DNA from: a virus
Direction: 5' to 3' (one strand)
IMG/VR virus record: IMGVR_UViG_3300036851_000237
Coordinates: 1-54,570 of that record
DNA length: 54,570 nucleotides
Within the stretch, counting starts at the first letter, position 1. The number at the start of each line of letters is the position of its first letter. Shown here piece by piece: positions 33,334 to 40,657 of the stretch. The notes under the pieces were generated by a model, which was given only the letters and a program-made list of their open reading frames with translations, did not search any database and had not been told where the DNA came from. The position numbers and the translations under genes are program-made.

Positions 33334-33870
33334 ATGGTACCCATGACCAAATCGCCGATGTCGTCGATGACGCTGCGCGGGGCCGCGCTGCTGGTGATCG
33401 GCTTTCTCGTCCAGCTCGGCACGATGGCCGGCTACATCTCGGCCGATGATGGGGCGCTCATCAACGATAAGGCGGGCCAGATCATCGGCGGCCTGATCGA
33501 TGTTACCGGCATCATCATGGTCGTGTGGGGCCGCGTCCGGGCCGGCGGCCTCGCCCTCAAGGTCATCCCGTTCCTGCTGCCGGTGCTCCTGGCGGCCTCG
33601 CTGAGCGCCTGTGCTGGGCTGGGGGAGGCGAGCACCAGCTCGCAGCTCTATGCGTCCTGCCGGACCTACGCCAGCCTGGAGCGCACGATCATCGTCCAGT
33701 ACATGCAGGGGCGCTTGAAGGATGAACAGATCGACCTTGTGAACACGGTCGCGCCCGGCGCGCGCGCCCTGTGCCGCAAGCCGGTCGGCGAGCCCGTGAC
33801 CACCGATATGCTGCGCGAGATCGAAGAGGCGATTCTGAAACTCCAGACCGTGAAAGGGACCACGCCATGA
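33334..33870 (+). CDS. Holin-like protein fused to lipoprotein-type segment, 178 aa
   Basis: Residues ~14-33 (GAALLVIGFLVQLGTMAGYI) and ~50-66 (IIGGLIDVTGIIMVVWG) are TM helices like those of phage holins. A third hydrophobic helix (~76-93) ends in the lipobox LSAC (AASLSAC), followed by a soluble helical domain with two more Cys. A lipobox inside one frame after two TM helices is odd: either a holin and an outer-membrane-type spanin have fused, or an internal unusual start makes the lipoprotein. GGAGG lies upstream of ATG 33334. Confidence 0.6.
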   Translation: MVPMTKSPMSSMTLRGAALLVIGFLVQLGTMAGYISADDGALINDKAGQIIGGLIDVTGIIMVVWGRVRAGGLALKVIPFLLPVLLAASLSACAGLGEASTSSQLYASCRTYASLERTIIVQYMQGRLKDEQIDLVNTVAPGARALCRKPVGEPVTTDMLREIEEAILKLQTVKGTTP

Positions 33871-34043
33871 CGCCCGCCGACATTGCCACCCTGATCGGGC
33901 TGGCCCGCGCCGCCCTCGATATCGCCCATACCGTCCAGACGGGCGGCGATCCTACCGAGGACCAATGGGCGGCGCTGGGCAAAGAGTTCGAATTGAACGA
34001 TTCGCTCCTTCAAGCCGCCCTTGCAAAGCGCGCCCAGAAGTAG
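33867..34043 (+). CDS. Hypothetical small protein, 58 aa
   Basis: ATGA overlap with the holin/lipoprotein gene. Helical (ADIATLIGLARAALDIAHTVQ… ELNDSLLQAALAKRAQ). The last member of the lysis cassette; role unknown. Confidence 0.65.
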   Translation: MTPADIATLIGLARAALDIAHTVQTGGDPTEDQWAALGKEFELNDSLLQAALAKRAQK

Positions 34044-34078
34044 GACAATTTGAGTCCCGATAACCCGGAGATACCCCC

Positions 34079-34306
34079 ATGCGGATACTCATCGCGCTGC
34101 TGGCTCTGGCCAGCTTCCCGGCTGCGGCCAAGGACACCCTGATCGTTAAGCCCTGGATCGGCGACCGCCAGATCATCACCGATCTGGACGGCCGCCCCAA
34201 GGCCGTGGTCAAGCCGTGGATCGGGGATCGCAAGATCGTCGAGCCATGGGACCGCCGCCAGCCGTCCGACAAACGTCCGACAAACGTCGGGGGCGCGGTG
34301 CGATGA
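34079..34306 (+). CDS. Exported repeat protein, 75 aa
   Basis: Signal peptide MRILIALLALASFPAAA, then two near-identical units VKPWIGDRQIITDLDGRPKA and VKPWIGDRKIVEPWD, ending in a basic tail. The start is set by CCGGAGATACCCCC. This is the first gene of the accessory block, with a leader (CCCGATAACCCGGAGAT) like that of other early-type genes. No family is known to me; a periplasmic repeat protein altering the lysogen's surface is one guess. Confidence 0.65.
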   Translation: MRILIALLALASFPAAAKDTLIVKPWIGDRQIITDLDGRPKAVVKPWIGDRKIVEPWDRRQPSDKRPTNVGGAVR

Positions 34307-34506
34307 CCAAGGCGCAAGCTGTTCTTGAGTTGCTGCGCGACTACCGTAAGGAGCGCCACAACACAACCGCATCGGCGCGGCGCGTTGTCAAAAGCTGCAA
34401 CACCCTCGGCCTGACGCCAGCCGAGCGCTTGGAAATTCTCGGCTTCCTCGATTACTGCGACCCGGACGGCAAGCCCTACGACTTAGACATCGCGCGCGTT
34501 TGGTAA
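34303..34506 (+). CDS. Hypothetical basic helical protein, 67 aa
   Basis: Starts ATG 34303, overlapping the previous stop. MTKAQAVLELLRDYRKERHN… LGLTPAERLEILGFLDYCDP is fully helical and might be a small DNA- or protein-binding module. Unrecognised. Confidence 0.6.
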   Translation: MTKAQAVLELLRDYRKERHNTTASARRVVKSCNTLGLTPAERLEILGFLDYCDPDGKPYDLDIARVW

Positions 34507-34523
34507 ACCCACAGGAGATACCC

Positions 34524-34979
34524 ATGCCCAGGAACAGTCAGAAAGAAACCGTGCTGCGCGCCCTCAAGGAACAGGGCCACAAGATCGACGGCCGCCCGGC
34601 GCGCTACGTGAAGGTGTTGAAGCGCGACGGCACGCTGATGATGGTCGGCCCGACCGGCGAGCTATTCGAGGGCCGCGCCGCGAACAACCTGCCTTATCTG
34701 CAAGCCCCGCCCATCGATCTGGGCACCAAGCAGGGCAAGGTCATCAAGCTGATCACACGGCGCGAGGGCGCGACGCTGGCCGAGCTGGTGAAGGCGACTA
34801 AATGGAAAGAGGATTCAATCCGCGGTTCGCTCGCCTCTGAGATTCCGCAGAAAATCGGGCCGGGCGTGAAGGTCGTTTCGGTAAAGGGGCCGGACGGGCA
34901 GCGCATCTACTACGCCGATTTGCCCAGTGCGGTCCGTGGAAACCTGCGCTTTAGTGGGGTGGCCGGCAATTCTGATTGA
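34524..34979 (+). CDS. DUF3489-like winged-helix protein, 151 aa
   Basis: ATG 34524 follows AGGAGATACCC. Residues ~70-110 read TKQGKVIKLITRREGATLAELVKATKWKEDSIRGSLASEI…, close to the DUF3489 pattern (a winged helix found in alphaproteobacterial phages and elements). The N-terminal half is a distinct basic domain. A DNA-binding role is likely by family. Its stop codon abuts the operator at 34979. Confidence 0.75.
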   Translation: MPRNSQKETVLRALKEQGHKIDGRPARYVKVLKRDGTLMMVGPTGELFEGRAANNLPYLQAPPIDLGTKQGKVIKLITRREGATLAELVKATKWKEDSIRGSLASEIPQKIGPGVKVVSVKGPDGQRIYYADLPSAVRGNLRFSGVAGNSD

Positions 34980-35015
34980 ACCTGCTTGACGTGCAGGTTA
35001 CAGCCGAGCGATAAC
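34979..35015 (+). promoter_or_regulatory. Promoter with switch-type operator before 35045
   Basis: AACCTGC-N7-GCAGGTT, a perfect 7-7-7 palindrome at 34979-34999, matches the architecture and bases of the switch operator at 46355-46375 (AATCTGC-N7-GCAGATT). It covers a good -35 (TTGACG, 34986-34991); CGATAA/GATAAC lies 17-18 bases on as -10. So the genes from 35045 are probably directly controlled by the phage repressor or Cro, 11 kb from the switch. Confidence 0.7.
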
Positions 35016-35044
35016 AGCGGTGACGATACTTTCGAGGCAAGAAC

Positions 35045-35425
35045 GTGGCCCGCTGTTATATTCTGCATGATCAGGGGCATATGAATTTCCGCCCCGCTGA
35101 GCGCTTCGGCGATCTTATCGTCTGCATCGATGGCAAAGTGGAACACAGCGAGCTGCCGCAAGCGGCGGCTCGGCTGCGCACCGCGCTGCAGCAGATCACC
35201 GCGCGCGACTTCCTGATCCCATGTGGTCATCCATCGTTGATCGCGCTGGCCGGCGCCCTCATGCTAGAGCGTGTCGGCAAGGTCCGCACGCTGATCTGGC
35301 AAGGTTCCGAAAAAAAATACGTGGCGATTGAGTTCGGTGCGGGGGGCGCACCGCCGGGCGCTGCGCTCGAAAGGGCGCAGCGCCCCGTCATGATGGGAAC
35401 CCTCTGCGGCTCGGGGGTGGCCTGA
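35045..35425 (+). CDS. Hypothetical protein, 126 aa, under the distant operator
   Basis: GTG 35045 with GAGGC upstream, about 30 bases after the predicted promoter. Sequence (CYILHDQGHMNFRPAERFGDLIVCIDGKVEHSEL… FLIPCGHPSLIALAGALML) is alpha/beta with an NTP- or substrate-binding look. No family is recognised. It overlaps the next gene by a TGATG. Confidence 0.65.
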   Translation: MARCYILHDQGHMNFRPAERFGDLIVCIDGKVEHSELPQAAARLRTALQQITARDFLIPCGHPSLIALAGALMLERVGKVRTLIWQGSEKKYVAIEFGAGGAPPGAALERAQRPVMMGTLCGSGVA

Positions 35426-35724
35426 TGTATCTCTTGCAGATTCATATGATGGGCCAGACCGCGGAGCTGACTTACAAGTCGCGTGAGGCGGCCGTTCGCG
35501 CCCAGGATTCCATGCGCGCCGCGATGAACGGCAAGCGGTGCCATCGCTATACGTTCATCGACGTCGTTGACGACTACGGCTTCAAGCTGGGCATCAATCC
35601 TGCGGTGATCTTGTATTTCGGTTGCTTCGACCCGGCGACGGCGATCTATGTGCGCGAGTTGAAGAAAGCACATTGGGAAGCGCTGGAGCCGAAACAGCCG
35701 ATGGGCATTGGGGGGAACGCATGA
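35425..35724 (+). CDS. Hypothetical protein, 99 aa
   Basis: Overlaps both neighbours (TGATG, ATGA). Short alpha/beta protein (LLQIHMMGQTAELTYKSREAAVRAQDSM… FTFID-like strand). Unrecognised; a member of the accessory operon. Confidence 0.6.
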   Translation: MYLLQIHMMGQTAELTYKSREAAVRAQDSMRAAMNGKRCHRYTFIDVVDDYGFKLGINPAVILYFGCFDPATAIYVRELKKAHWEALEPKQPMGIGGNA

Positions 35725-35978
35725 AGCCGATCACGCTTGCCGACGATGACGCGGCCCTCATCAAGAAAGTGGTCGACCGCGAGATGGCCATTCAGCGCTT
35801 TGTCGCGTTGATCAGCGAACAGGGCGAGCAACGCCTCGCCCAGGCGCAGACCGAGGCGCGCAAGACCTGGGCGCAGATCGCGCAGAAGTATGGCATCGAT
35901 ATCGAGAATGTCGTCTGGCAACCTTCGCCTGACTGCAAGCGGCTGATCCCGATGCAGCAGCGTTTCAAAAATGCCTGA
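35721..35978 (+). CDS. Hypothetical helical protein, 85 aa
   Basis: ATG 35721 overlaps the previous stop; GGGGGGAAC precedes. Helical with a coiled-coil centre (ISEQGEQRLAQAQTEARKTWAQIAQKYG). Unrecognised. Confidence 0.6.
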   Translation: MKPITLADDDAALIKKVVDREMAIQRFVALISEQGEQRLAQAQTEARKTWAQIAQKYGIDIENVVWQPSPDCKRLIPMQQRFKNA

Positions 35979-36315
35979 GCATTGGCTGGTCTATGCAGAA
36001 CGCCGACCCTATGGGCTCTTGCTTGCCTATCGCTGCTTTCCCGAACGCGAATGGACGGGATCGCTGCAGCACTACATCCCCGCCGCCTGGGGCGATTATG
36101 TTATCCGCCTCGATGGTCAGCTCGTCATCGTTTACCGCCATGTCGTTGCGACCGCCGCACCGTTCATGCTCTGCCGGCGCCGTGCAGGTGTCTTCGCCGG
36201 CTTTCCAAGCTTAGAGGCGGCGGATGACGCAATCCGACTCTTCGCCGGTCCAGCGCCGGACCAAACACTTGGTCAAAGGCGCGCACGGTCACGGCCGAGT
36301 CTTTCCATACACTGA
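35971..36315 (+). CDS. Hypothetical protein, 114 aa
   Basis: Starts inside the end of the previous gene (ATG 35971). The first ~85 residues look like a beta-rich domain (WLVYAERRPYGLLLAYRCFPE… YVIRLDGQLVIVYRHVV). The last 30 overlap the next gene out of frame for 92 bases, which is long for this genome. Either the overlap is real or the end here is unusual. Confidence 0.5.
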   Translation: MPEHWLVYAERRPYGLLLAYRCFPEREWTGSLQHYIPAAWGDYVIRLDGQLVIVYRHVVATAAPFMLCRRRAGVFAGFPSLEAADDAIRLFAGPAPDQTLGQRRARSRPSLSIH

Positions 36316-36754
36316 AAAGTTTTTTGAGGAAAAGGTTGAGAGCGCCGTCCGTCAGCAGGGCCTTGTGTGCTTCCGCCCATTCGAACGGATGTACGTCACG
36401 ATCCCGAATCTCTATGCGGCCGGCGGCAACTGGATCAAGCTGTTCTCGTTCCACACCGCCGGCACGATGAAAATACGCCCGACCGAACAGATGCCTTCGG
36501 AAGCTGTTGCAATGCTCGACAGCTTCGCGAAGCAAGATCGGGTCTGGATCGTGGCGCTCTGGCAGCGCAACGATGAGCCGACGCGGGTTGACATCCGGCT
36601 TTGGAAAGCGTTCCGCGAGCGCGCGGTCTGGGATCGCCAGGAAATCGACACGCTCGGGATTGCCTACGACACGGACGAGAGCCTAACTAAGTACGTCGCG
36701 GCCTACTTCGGCCCAGAGCATTCAGGCTATTCGAATCTGGAAGCTGGTCGATGA
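36224..36754 (+). CDS. Hypothetical protein, 176 aa
   Basis: ATG 36224 follows GAGGCGGCGG, within the preceding gene. Mixed alpha/beta (FRPFERMYVTIPNLYAAGGNWIKLFSF…). No motif is recognised. It overlaps the HNH-like gene start. Confidence 0.6.
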   Translation: MTQSDSSPVQRRTKHLVKGAHGHGRVFPYTEKFFEEKVESAVRQQGLVCFRPFERMYVTIPNLYAAGGNWIKLFSFHTAGTMKIRPTEQMPSEAVAMLDSFAKQDRVWIVALWQRNDEPTRVDIRLWKAFRERAVWDRQEIDTLGIAYDTDESLTKYVAAYFGPEHSGYSNLEAGR

Positions 36755-37122
36755 TCGTCCAGACGCGCCCCCTGGTGAATGCAAAGACTCCGCTGGAGAG
36801 CGTGCCGCGCGACTGGCTGAAATACATCGAGCCCTTTGTCGCCCGCCGCGGCTTCGAACCGTGTTGGATTTGGTGCCAGATGGTCGATATGAACGGCTAT
36901 CCAACGGCCACGATCAATAAAAAGCAGCTTAACGTTCGCACCTTCATCGCGAAGATGTTTTGGGAGTTGCCGGACCGAACGCGCATCTCAATGACGTGCG
37001 AGCGCCGGAACTGCATCAACCCGCATCACTTTGTCTTCAACCTCCCTGGTGGCCGCCGTCGCCGCGCCAGGGTGACTTTTAACCATGGAAAGGTCATTGA
37101 ACCGGCCGAGCCGGCGGCATAG
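36751..37122 (+). CDS. HNH_3-like protein, 123 aa
   Basis: Shows the pattern of short HNH endonucleases: CWIWCQMVDMNGYPT near residue 40, then MTCERRNCINPHHFVFN near 80-97, where NPHH is the metal-binding core. The first catalytic His is not obvious, so activity is uncertain. Short HNH genes often behave as homing nucleases inserted between phage genes. Confidence 0.7.
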   Translation: MIVQTRPLVNAKTPLESVPRDWLKYIEPFVARRGFEPCWIWCQMVDMNGYPTATINKKQLNVRTFIAKMFWELPDRTRISMTCERRNCINPHHFVFNLPGGRRRRARVTFNHGKVIEPAEPAA

Positions 37123-37135
37123 CCTTAGAGTTGTA

Positions 37136-37165
37136 CCGATAACCGATAACCCACGGAGTTAACGA
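37136..37165 (+). promoter_or_regulatory. Tandem CGATAACC leader motif
   Basis: CCGATAACCGATAACCC (37136-37152) directly precedes ACGGAG and the ATG at 37166. The same CGATAACC core recurs in front of 34079 and 47355, and in the leader of the leftward operon at 2541, pointing to a shared regulatory or ribosome-loading element. Confidence 0.5.
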
Positions 37166-37588
37166 ATGGCTAACCAGATCATCATACAGTTGACCAGCGC
37201 AATTTCCGGTGCGCCTGGGGACATGCTCTACATCGACAAGCAAAGCGGAAGTGCCTACGTGGTGCCGAGCGTCGTGCTCGAAAAAGTCATCGAAAAGAAA
37301 CTCGGGTCGTTTGTGAACGGCCACACGCCGAAACGAGTGGCGGGCCTTTCCAAAGCGGAGAACTTCCGCAACGACGTCTACAAAATGATTTGTGCTCGGC
37401 CGGGCATCCTCGGGGGAGAGATCGGTGAGAAACTACTCGGCCCGCACTACAAAAAGAAATACTGGAAGGTCAACGGAGCGCTCGACCATCTGCGGCAAGC
37501 TGGATTCGTCAGCATGGAGCGCAACGGCCGGGGCTTTGCCTATAGCCCAAAGAAAACGCTCCAGATCACGCACGAGAAATCCCAATAA
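37166..37588 (+). CDS. Winged-helix-like protein, 140 aa
   Basis: The C-terminal 80 residues (FRNDVYKMICARPGILGGEIGEKLLGPHYKKKYWKVNGALDHLRQAGFVSMERNGRGFAYSP) look like a winged helix with two helices and a wing. The N-terminal 55 residues form a beta-rich domain. DNA binding is inferred. The start is fixed by ACGGAG. Confidence 0.7.
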   Translation: MANQIIIQLTSAISGAPGDMLYIDKQSGSAYVVPSVVLEKVIEKKLGSFVNGHTPKRVAGLSKAENFRNDVYKMICARPGILGGEIGEKLLGPHYKKKYWKVNGALDHLRQAGFVSMERNGRGFAYSPKKTLQITHEKSQ

Positions 37589-37608
37589 CCAGGACGGAGA
37601 CATAACCC

Positions 37609-37929
37609 ATGGGTATGGACATCCCGCAGCAATTCGTCGGCCGCAAAAAGACCAAGGCGGACCGGAAAGCCTATGAAAAGTGGGTCAAGGACCGCAAGGC
37701 AGCGGCGCGCGAGACGGCAACCGAAATGGTCGCCAAGCTCGTAACCGAGGCCGGCGGCGATATCTTCAAAAGCCGGGACCGGGGCGACAAGCTGTCACAC
37801 ATCGCGATTCAGTGCGGGCTTTCGCCGAGCACGCTGACCAATCTGTCAGACGGGATCACACGCAATCCGCACGCGCGGACTCTGCAATCCATCGCGAACT
37901 ACAACAAAAAGAAATTTGGCTTCGGGTGA
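37609..37929 (+). CDS. HTH protein, 106 aa
   Basis: Residues ~62-95 (KLSHIAIQCGLSPSTLTNLSDGITRNPHARTLQSIANY) form an XRE-like helix-turn-helix; the N-terminal half is a basic helical region. ATG 37609 follows GGACGGAGACATAACCC. Last gene of the accessory block. It could modulate the switch or integrase region downstream. Confidence 0.75.
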   Translation: MGMDIPQQFVGRKKTKADRKAYEKWVKDRKAAARETATEMVAKLVTEAGGDIFKSRDRGDKLSHIAIQCGLSPSTLTNLSDGITRNPHARTLQSIANYNKKKFGFG

Positions 37930-37936
37930 GGGTGGG

Positions 37937-37968
37937 GGCTCGGGATCGGCTGTCGTCGATCCCGAGCC
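37937..37968. terminator. Strong hairpin between convergent blocks
   Basis: A perfect 12-bp stem GGCTCGGGATCG/CGATCCCGAGCC with an eight-base loop lies eight bases past the 37609 gene. There is no T-tract on either strand, so if it terminates transcription it does so inefficiently or with Rho. It lies between the rightward accessory block and the leftward integrase block. Confidence 0.6.
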
Positions 37969-38043
37969 ACCCTGGAGCGGGTGCGCGGGGGGAAGTCCCT
38001 ACACCCGCCTGTCGCCTGCCGTGAAGCGCGGCGACCCATCGAT

Positions 38044-38280
38044 CTAACCAGAACCCCGGCCGGGCGGCAAGCCGCCTTGGGCCTTCACGCATGCGGGGCA
38101 AATATCGCGTCCCCGCGTATGTCTCCACCCACGCATGCTCGCTTCATCGTGTAGCATTCCGCGCCCGGCCAGCATGGCGCTGCAGGTGTTACGGACCAGA
38201 GTCATCGGCCCCTCGTTCCGGCTCGACAGGCATTCCTCTGCCGTTCTTGCATCGCAGCGGAGTTCAATCCAGATAGCCAT
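38044..38280 (-). CDS. Cys-containing small protein, 78 aa
   Basis: Reads RCDARTAEECLSSRNEGPM… GWRHTRGRDICPACVKAQGG, ending in a CxxC unit, with a second Cys pair near the N-terminus: a likely zinc-binding fold. No good ribosome site is visible. It lies downstream of the integrase, beyond the attP candidate, so it would be split away from the integrase in the prophage. Confidence 0.55.
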   Translation of the reverse strand: MAIWIELRCDARTAEECLSSRNEGPMTLVRNTCSAMLAGRGMLHDEASMRGWRHTRGRDICPACVKAQGGLPPGRGSG

Positions 38281-38462
38281 TTTGGGCGAGACTCGCTGTA
38301 AGAGAGTGGCGAACAGTGCGGGAACGTGGCTGGAAAACGACTTTGCAAGCTGCTGTTTTTATTATCTTTCCAAATTTTTGTCGATTACTGAGCTAGTGCT
38401 TGATTCCAACGGCTTACGCGCCGTTTTCCCATCGTTTTCCAAATCGCGTTTTCCGGCGCGAC
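38281..38462. other. Candidate attP region with arm-type repeats
   Basis: An AT-richer non-coding gap next to the integrase stop. It holds three direct CGTTTTCC copies (38422-38429, 38433-38440, 38447-38454) and one inverted copy GGAAAACG (38332-38339). These flank an AT-rich core (about 38355-38385, TTTTTATTATCTTTCC…). Arm-type integrase sites flanking a core beside int are the normal attP layout. The core crossover sequence cannot be named without the host attB. Confidence 0.6.
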
Positions 38463-39515
38463 TCAGGCCGATTTGACAAGCTGGAGCACGGGGGCGCCGC
38501 CCGACAGATAGCGGTCGAGCGTGGTGTAGGCGTTCATGCTGAGATTGCGCGTGCGGGCGATGTAGGCGCGGCCCATCTTGACCTTTTCGCCAAACGAATG
38601 GCCCATGATCACCGCCGCTTCGACTTCGGTGCAGCGCGCCTCCTGCAACAGCGTGTCGAGCGTGCCGCGCAGATCGTGGAAATGCAGATCATCGTCAATG
38701 CCGGCGTCGAGCATCGCCTGCCCGAGCTGCTTGGAGATGTTGGCTTGCGTCCAGGCGATCCCGGTTTCGGTCGTGAGCAAAGGATCATCCTTGCCGCCGC
38801 GCGGCAGGCTCGCCATCAATTCGCGGAGCGGCGTCAGCGCGAACAAGGGCAGATGCACCACGGCGCCGGTCTTGCGCGCCGTTTTCTGCGGCTTGTAGAC
38901 CAGCCATTCGCCATCGAACTGCCCCCAGGTCAGGGCGCACAGATCGCCGACACGGCAACCCGTGAATTTGGCGAAGCGCAGCAGCCGCCCAAATTCCGGC
39001 TTCGCTTCGGCCAGCAGCCGATCAAACAGCGCATCGGCCCAGATGCACCCGGATCGGCTCGCCGCCTTGGCATCGCGCAGATGCTTGAGGCCGATGGCGC
39101 GGTTGTCCTCGATATGACCCTGATCGTCGGCCCAGGCGAGCAAGGCGCGCAGATGCGCCATCATCATGTCGGCGCGCGCGGGCGTGGCCTGGAATTTATT
39201 GCGCAGCTCGTAGAACTCGGCGCGCGCGCTCTTGGCCTCCAGCTCGGCGCGCGACATCCAGCCCAGCTCATCCTCGATGATCGTCAGATATTGGCGCTTC
39301 TGATAGCGGGTGTTTTCAGCGAGGCGGTTGAACTCGGGGCTTTTCACATAGCCCTCGATGAGCGTCCGCAGAAAGGCGCGCTGGGTGGCAACATACTGGC
39401 GTTGCCGCGCCGCGGCCCGGTCGTAGTGGTAGGCCTTAACGTCCCCGTTCGCCAGCGTCCGGCGGACGGTCTTCACGGCGCTGGTGGCGCGCGTGCCATT
39501 TGCGTTTGCGCTCAT
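38463..39515 (-). CDS. int: Tyrosine-family integrase, 350 aa
   Basis: Site-specific recombinase. Catalytic residues are visible: R188 (GCRVGDLCALTW), H280 and R283 (HDLRG), H306 (MGHSF) and the nucleophile probably Y318 (GRAYIARTR). The N-terminal ~160 residues carry arm-binding and core-binding (SAM-like) domains. It starts at 39515 with GGGAAG upstream and overlaps the Xis-like gene by 80 bases. Its presence makes the phage temperate. Confidence 0.95.
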   Translation of the reverse strand: MSANANGTRATSAVKTVRRTLANGDVKAYHYDRAAARQRQYVATQRAFLRTLIEGYVKSPEFNRLAENTRYQKRQYLTIIEDELGWMSRAELEAKSARAEFYELRNKFQATPARADMMMAHLRALLAWADDQGHIEDNRAIGLKHLRDAKAASRSGCIWADALFDRLLAEAKPEFGRLLRFAKFTGCRVGDLCALTWGQFDGEWLVYKPQKTARKTGAVVHLPLFALTPLRELMASLPRGGKDDPLLTTETGIAWTQANISKQLGQAMLDAGIDDDLHFHDLRGTLDTLLQEARCTEVEAAVIMGHSFGEKVKMGRAYIARTRNLSMNAYTTLDRYLSGGAPVLQLVKSA

Positions 39516-39750
39516 CTCGGCTTCCCTCCAAGAGTTCGACCCCGACAGTCAACCGTAAGTCGAAAATCCTGTCAAGTGCTTGTTTATCCCACAAAACCCG
39601 GCGCGTGCGGCGCAACGGGAAGGGCTTGGGGAAGGTGCCGGCCGCAACCTCTAGGTCGAACTGGCTGGGCGACAGGCCGACGTAATCGGCGGCCTGTTCG
39701 CGGCTCATCAGGCGCGGCAAATGGCCGGCGCGCGGTGGGGTGTCGCTCAT
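39436..39750 (-). CDS. AlpA/excisionase-like HTH protein, 104 aa
   Basis: MSREQAADYVGLSPSQFDLEVAAGTFPKPFPLRRTRRVLWDKQALDRIFD is the typical AlpA/Xis MerR-like winged-helix pattern used by recombination directionality factors. It starts at ATG 39750 and its 3' end overlaps the integrase start by 80 bases, implying tight co-expression. Confidence 0.8.
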   Translation of the reverse strand: MSDTPPRAGHLPRLMSREQAADYVGLSPSQFDLEVAAGTFPKPFPLRRTRRVLWDKQALDRIFDLRLTVGVELLEGSRDERKRKWHARHQRREDRPPDAGERGR

Positions 39751-40034
39751 TGCCAGATCACCTTGCCGCCCGGCAGCATCCTGCGCTGCGCCGGCCAGCG
39801 TACCGCGAGGCCGCACACGACGATCTCCATCCACACTTCCGGGTCATCGGCCACGCGGATGATCTCCAGCGGCGTGCCCACCGCGCCGGTCAGAACGACG
39901 TGCATCTGCGCGACGGCACCCAGGAAGCGCATGCCGTCGTCATGGCTCGCCAGATGAATCGCGGCCGGCGCACTCAGCCCGAGGCGGCGGAACTCGCGGT
40001 TGATGAGGGGTATGATGTCGAGAACATCGCTCAC
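39747..40034 (-). CDS. Hypothetical protein, 95 aa, GTG start
   Basis: GTG 40034 overlaps the previous stop (GTGA); earlier starts run deep into the neighbour. Compact alpha/beta protein (IIPLINREFRRLGLSAPAAIHLASHDD… LEIIRVADDPEVWMEIVVCGLAVRW). Unrecognised. Confidence 0.6.
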   Translation of the reverse strand: MSDVLDIIPLINREFRRLGLSAPAAIHLASHDDGMRFLGAVAQMHVVLTGAVGTPLEIIRVADDPEVWMEIVVCGLAVRWPAQRRMLPGGKVIWQ

Positions 40035-40363
40035 GCACTGCCGGCGGGATCGCCCGCGGCGAGCGCGCAGACCTGATCGGACTCGCGCGCGAGTTCGGCC
40101 AGCGCTTCCATGTTCTGCGCAATGAAGACGTCGACCGTGTGCATGACGGCGTAGCGCAACGTCACGTCCGATGCCTTGACGCGCACCAGCAGCTCGCACA
40201 ATTCGCCCGCCAGCACCATGGATATCGCGTTGACGGCGCCGTTGACTTGTTCGACATCGGCGGCATCGACCTCATCGACGAACTCAGTCTTGATGGCCCG
40301 CCGGATCGCGCGGCTCAAATTGTCGCAGCGCTGCTGCCTTGCCTCATCACTCAGCCGCGCCAT
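40031..40363 (-). CDS. Hypothetical helical protein, 110 aa
   Basis: All-helical with a hydrophobic centre (VNGAVNAISMVLAGELCELLV). The end is coupled to the next gene. No motif. Confidence 0.6.
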   Translation of the reverse strand: MARLSDEARQQRCDNLSRAIRRAIKTEFVDEVDAADVEQVNGAVNAISMVLAGELCELLVRVKASDVTLRYAVMHTVDVFIAQNMEALAELARESDQVCALAAGDPAGSA

Positions 40364-40655
40364 AGACGTACTCCTTCAAAAATTCGCGATGGGCCTGGAT
40401 CGCGATCTTGGCGAGATCGCGATAGTAGCCGCGCACATGCTGCGGCTGCGCCTGCCAATAGCCGAGCGTGGTGGCCGCGCGCGAGTTGAACATCGCCTTG
40501 GCCATGGTTTCGATTTCCAGCTCGGTGATCTCGCGCTCGCACTCGGCGACCATGATCTTGGCGACCAGCTTGCGATCACTCGCGGAGGGATCGCCGTTTA
40601 GCCCCATCGATTCGAGCAGCAGGCGGGCCGGTCGGTCGAGGGTATCGGTGCTCAT
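40347..40655 (-). CDS. Hypothetical protein, 102 aa
   Basis: Helical; MSTDTLDRPARLLLESMGLNG… AKIMVAECEREITELEIETMAKAMFNS. No family is recognised. Two bases separate it from the upstream gene's stop. Confidence 0.6.
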   Translation of the reverse strand: MSTDTLDRPARLLLESMGLNGDPSASDRKLVAKIMVAECEREITELEIETMAKAMFNSRAATTLGYWQAQPQHVRGYYRDLAKIAIQAHREFLKEYVYGAAE

Positions 40656-40657
40656 GG

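Noticed and set aside
38400-40076. 558-codon plus-strand frame over the integrase
   Set aside because: Antisense shadow; the integrase on the minus strand has complete catalytic residues.
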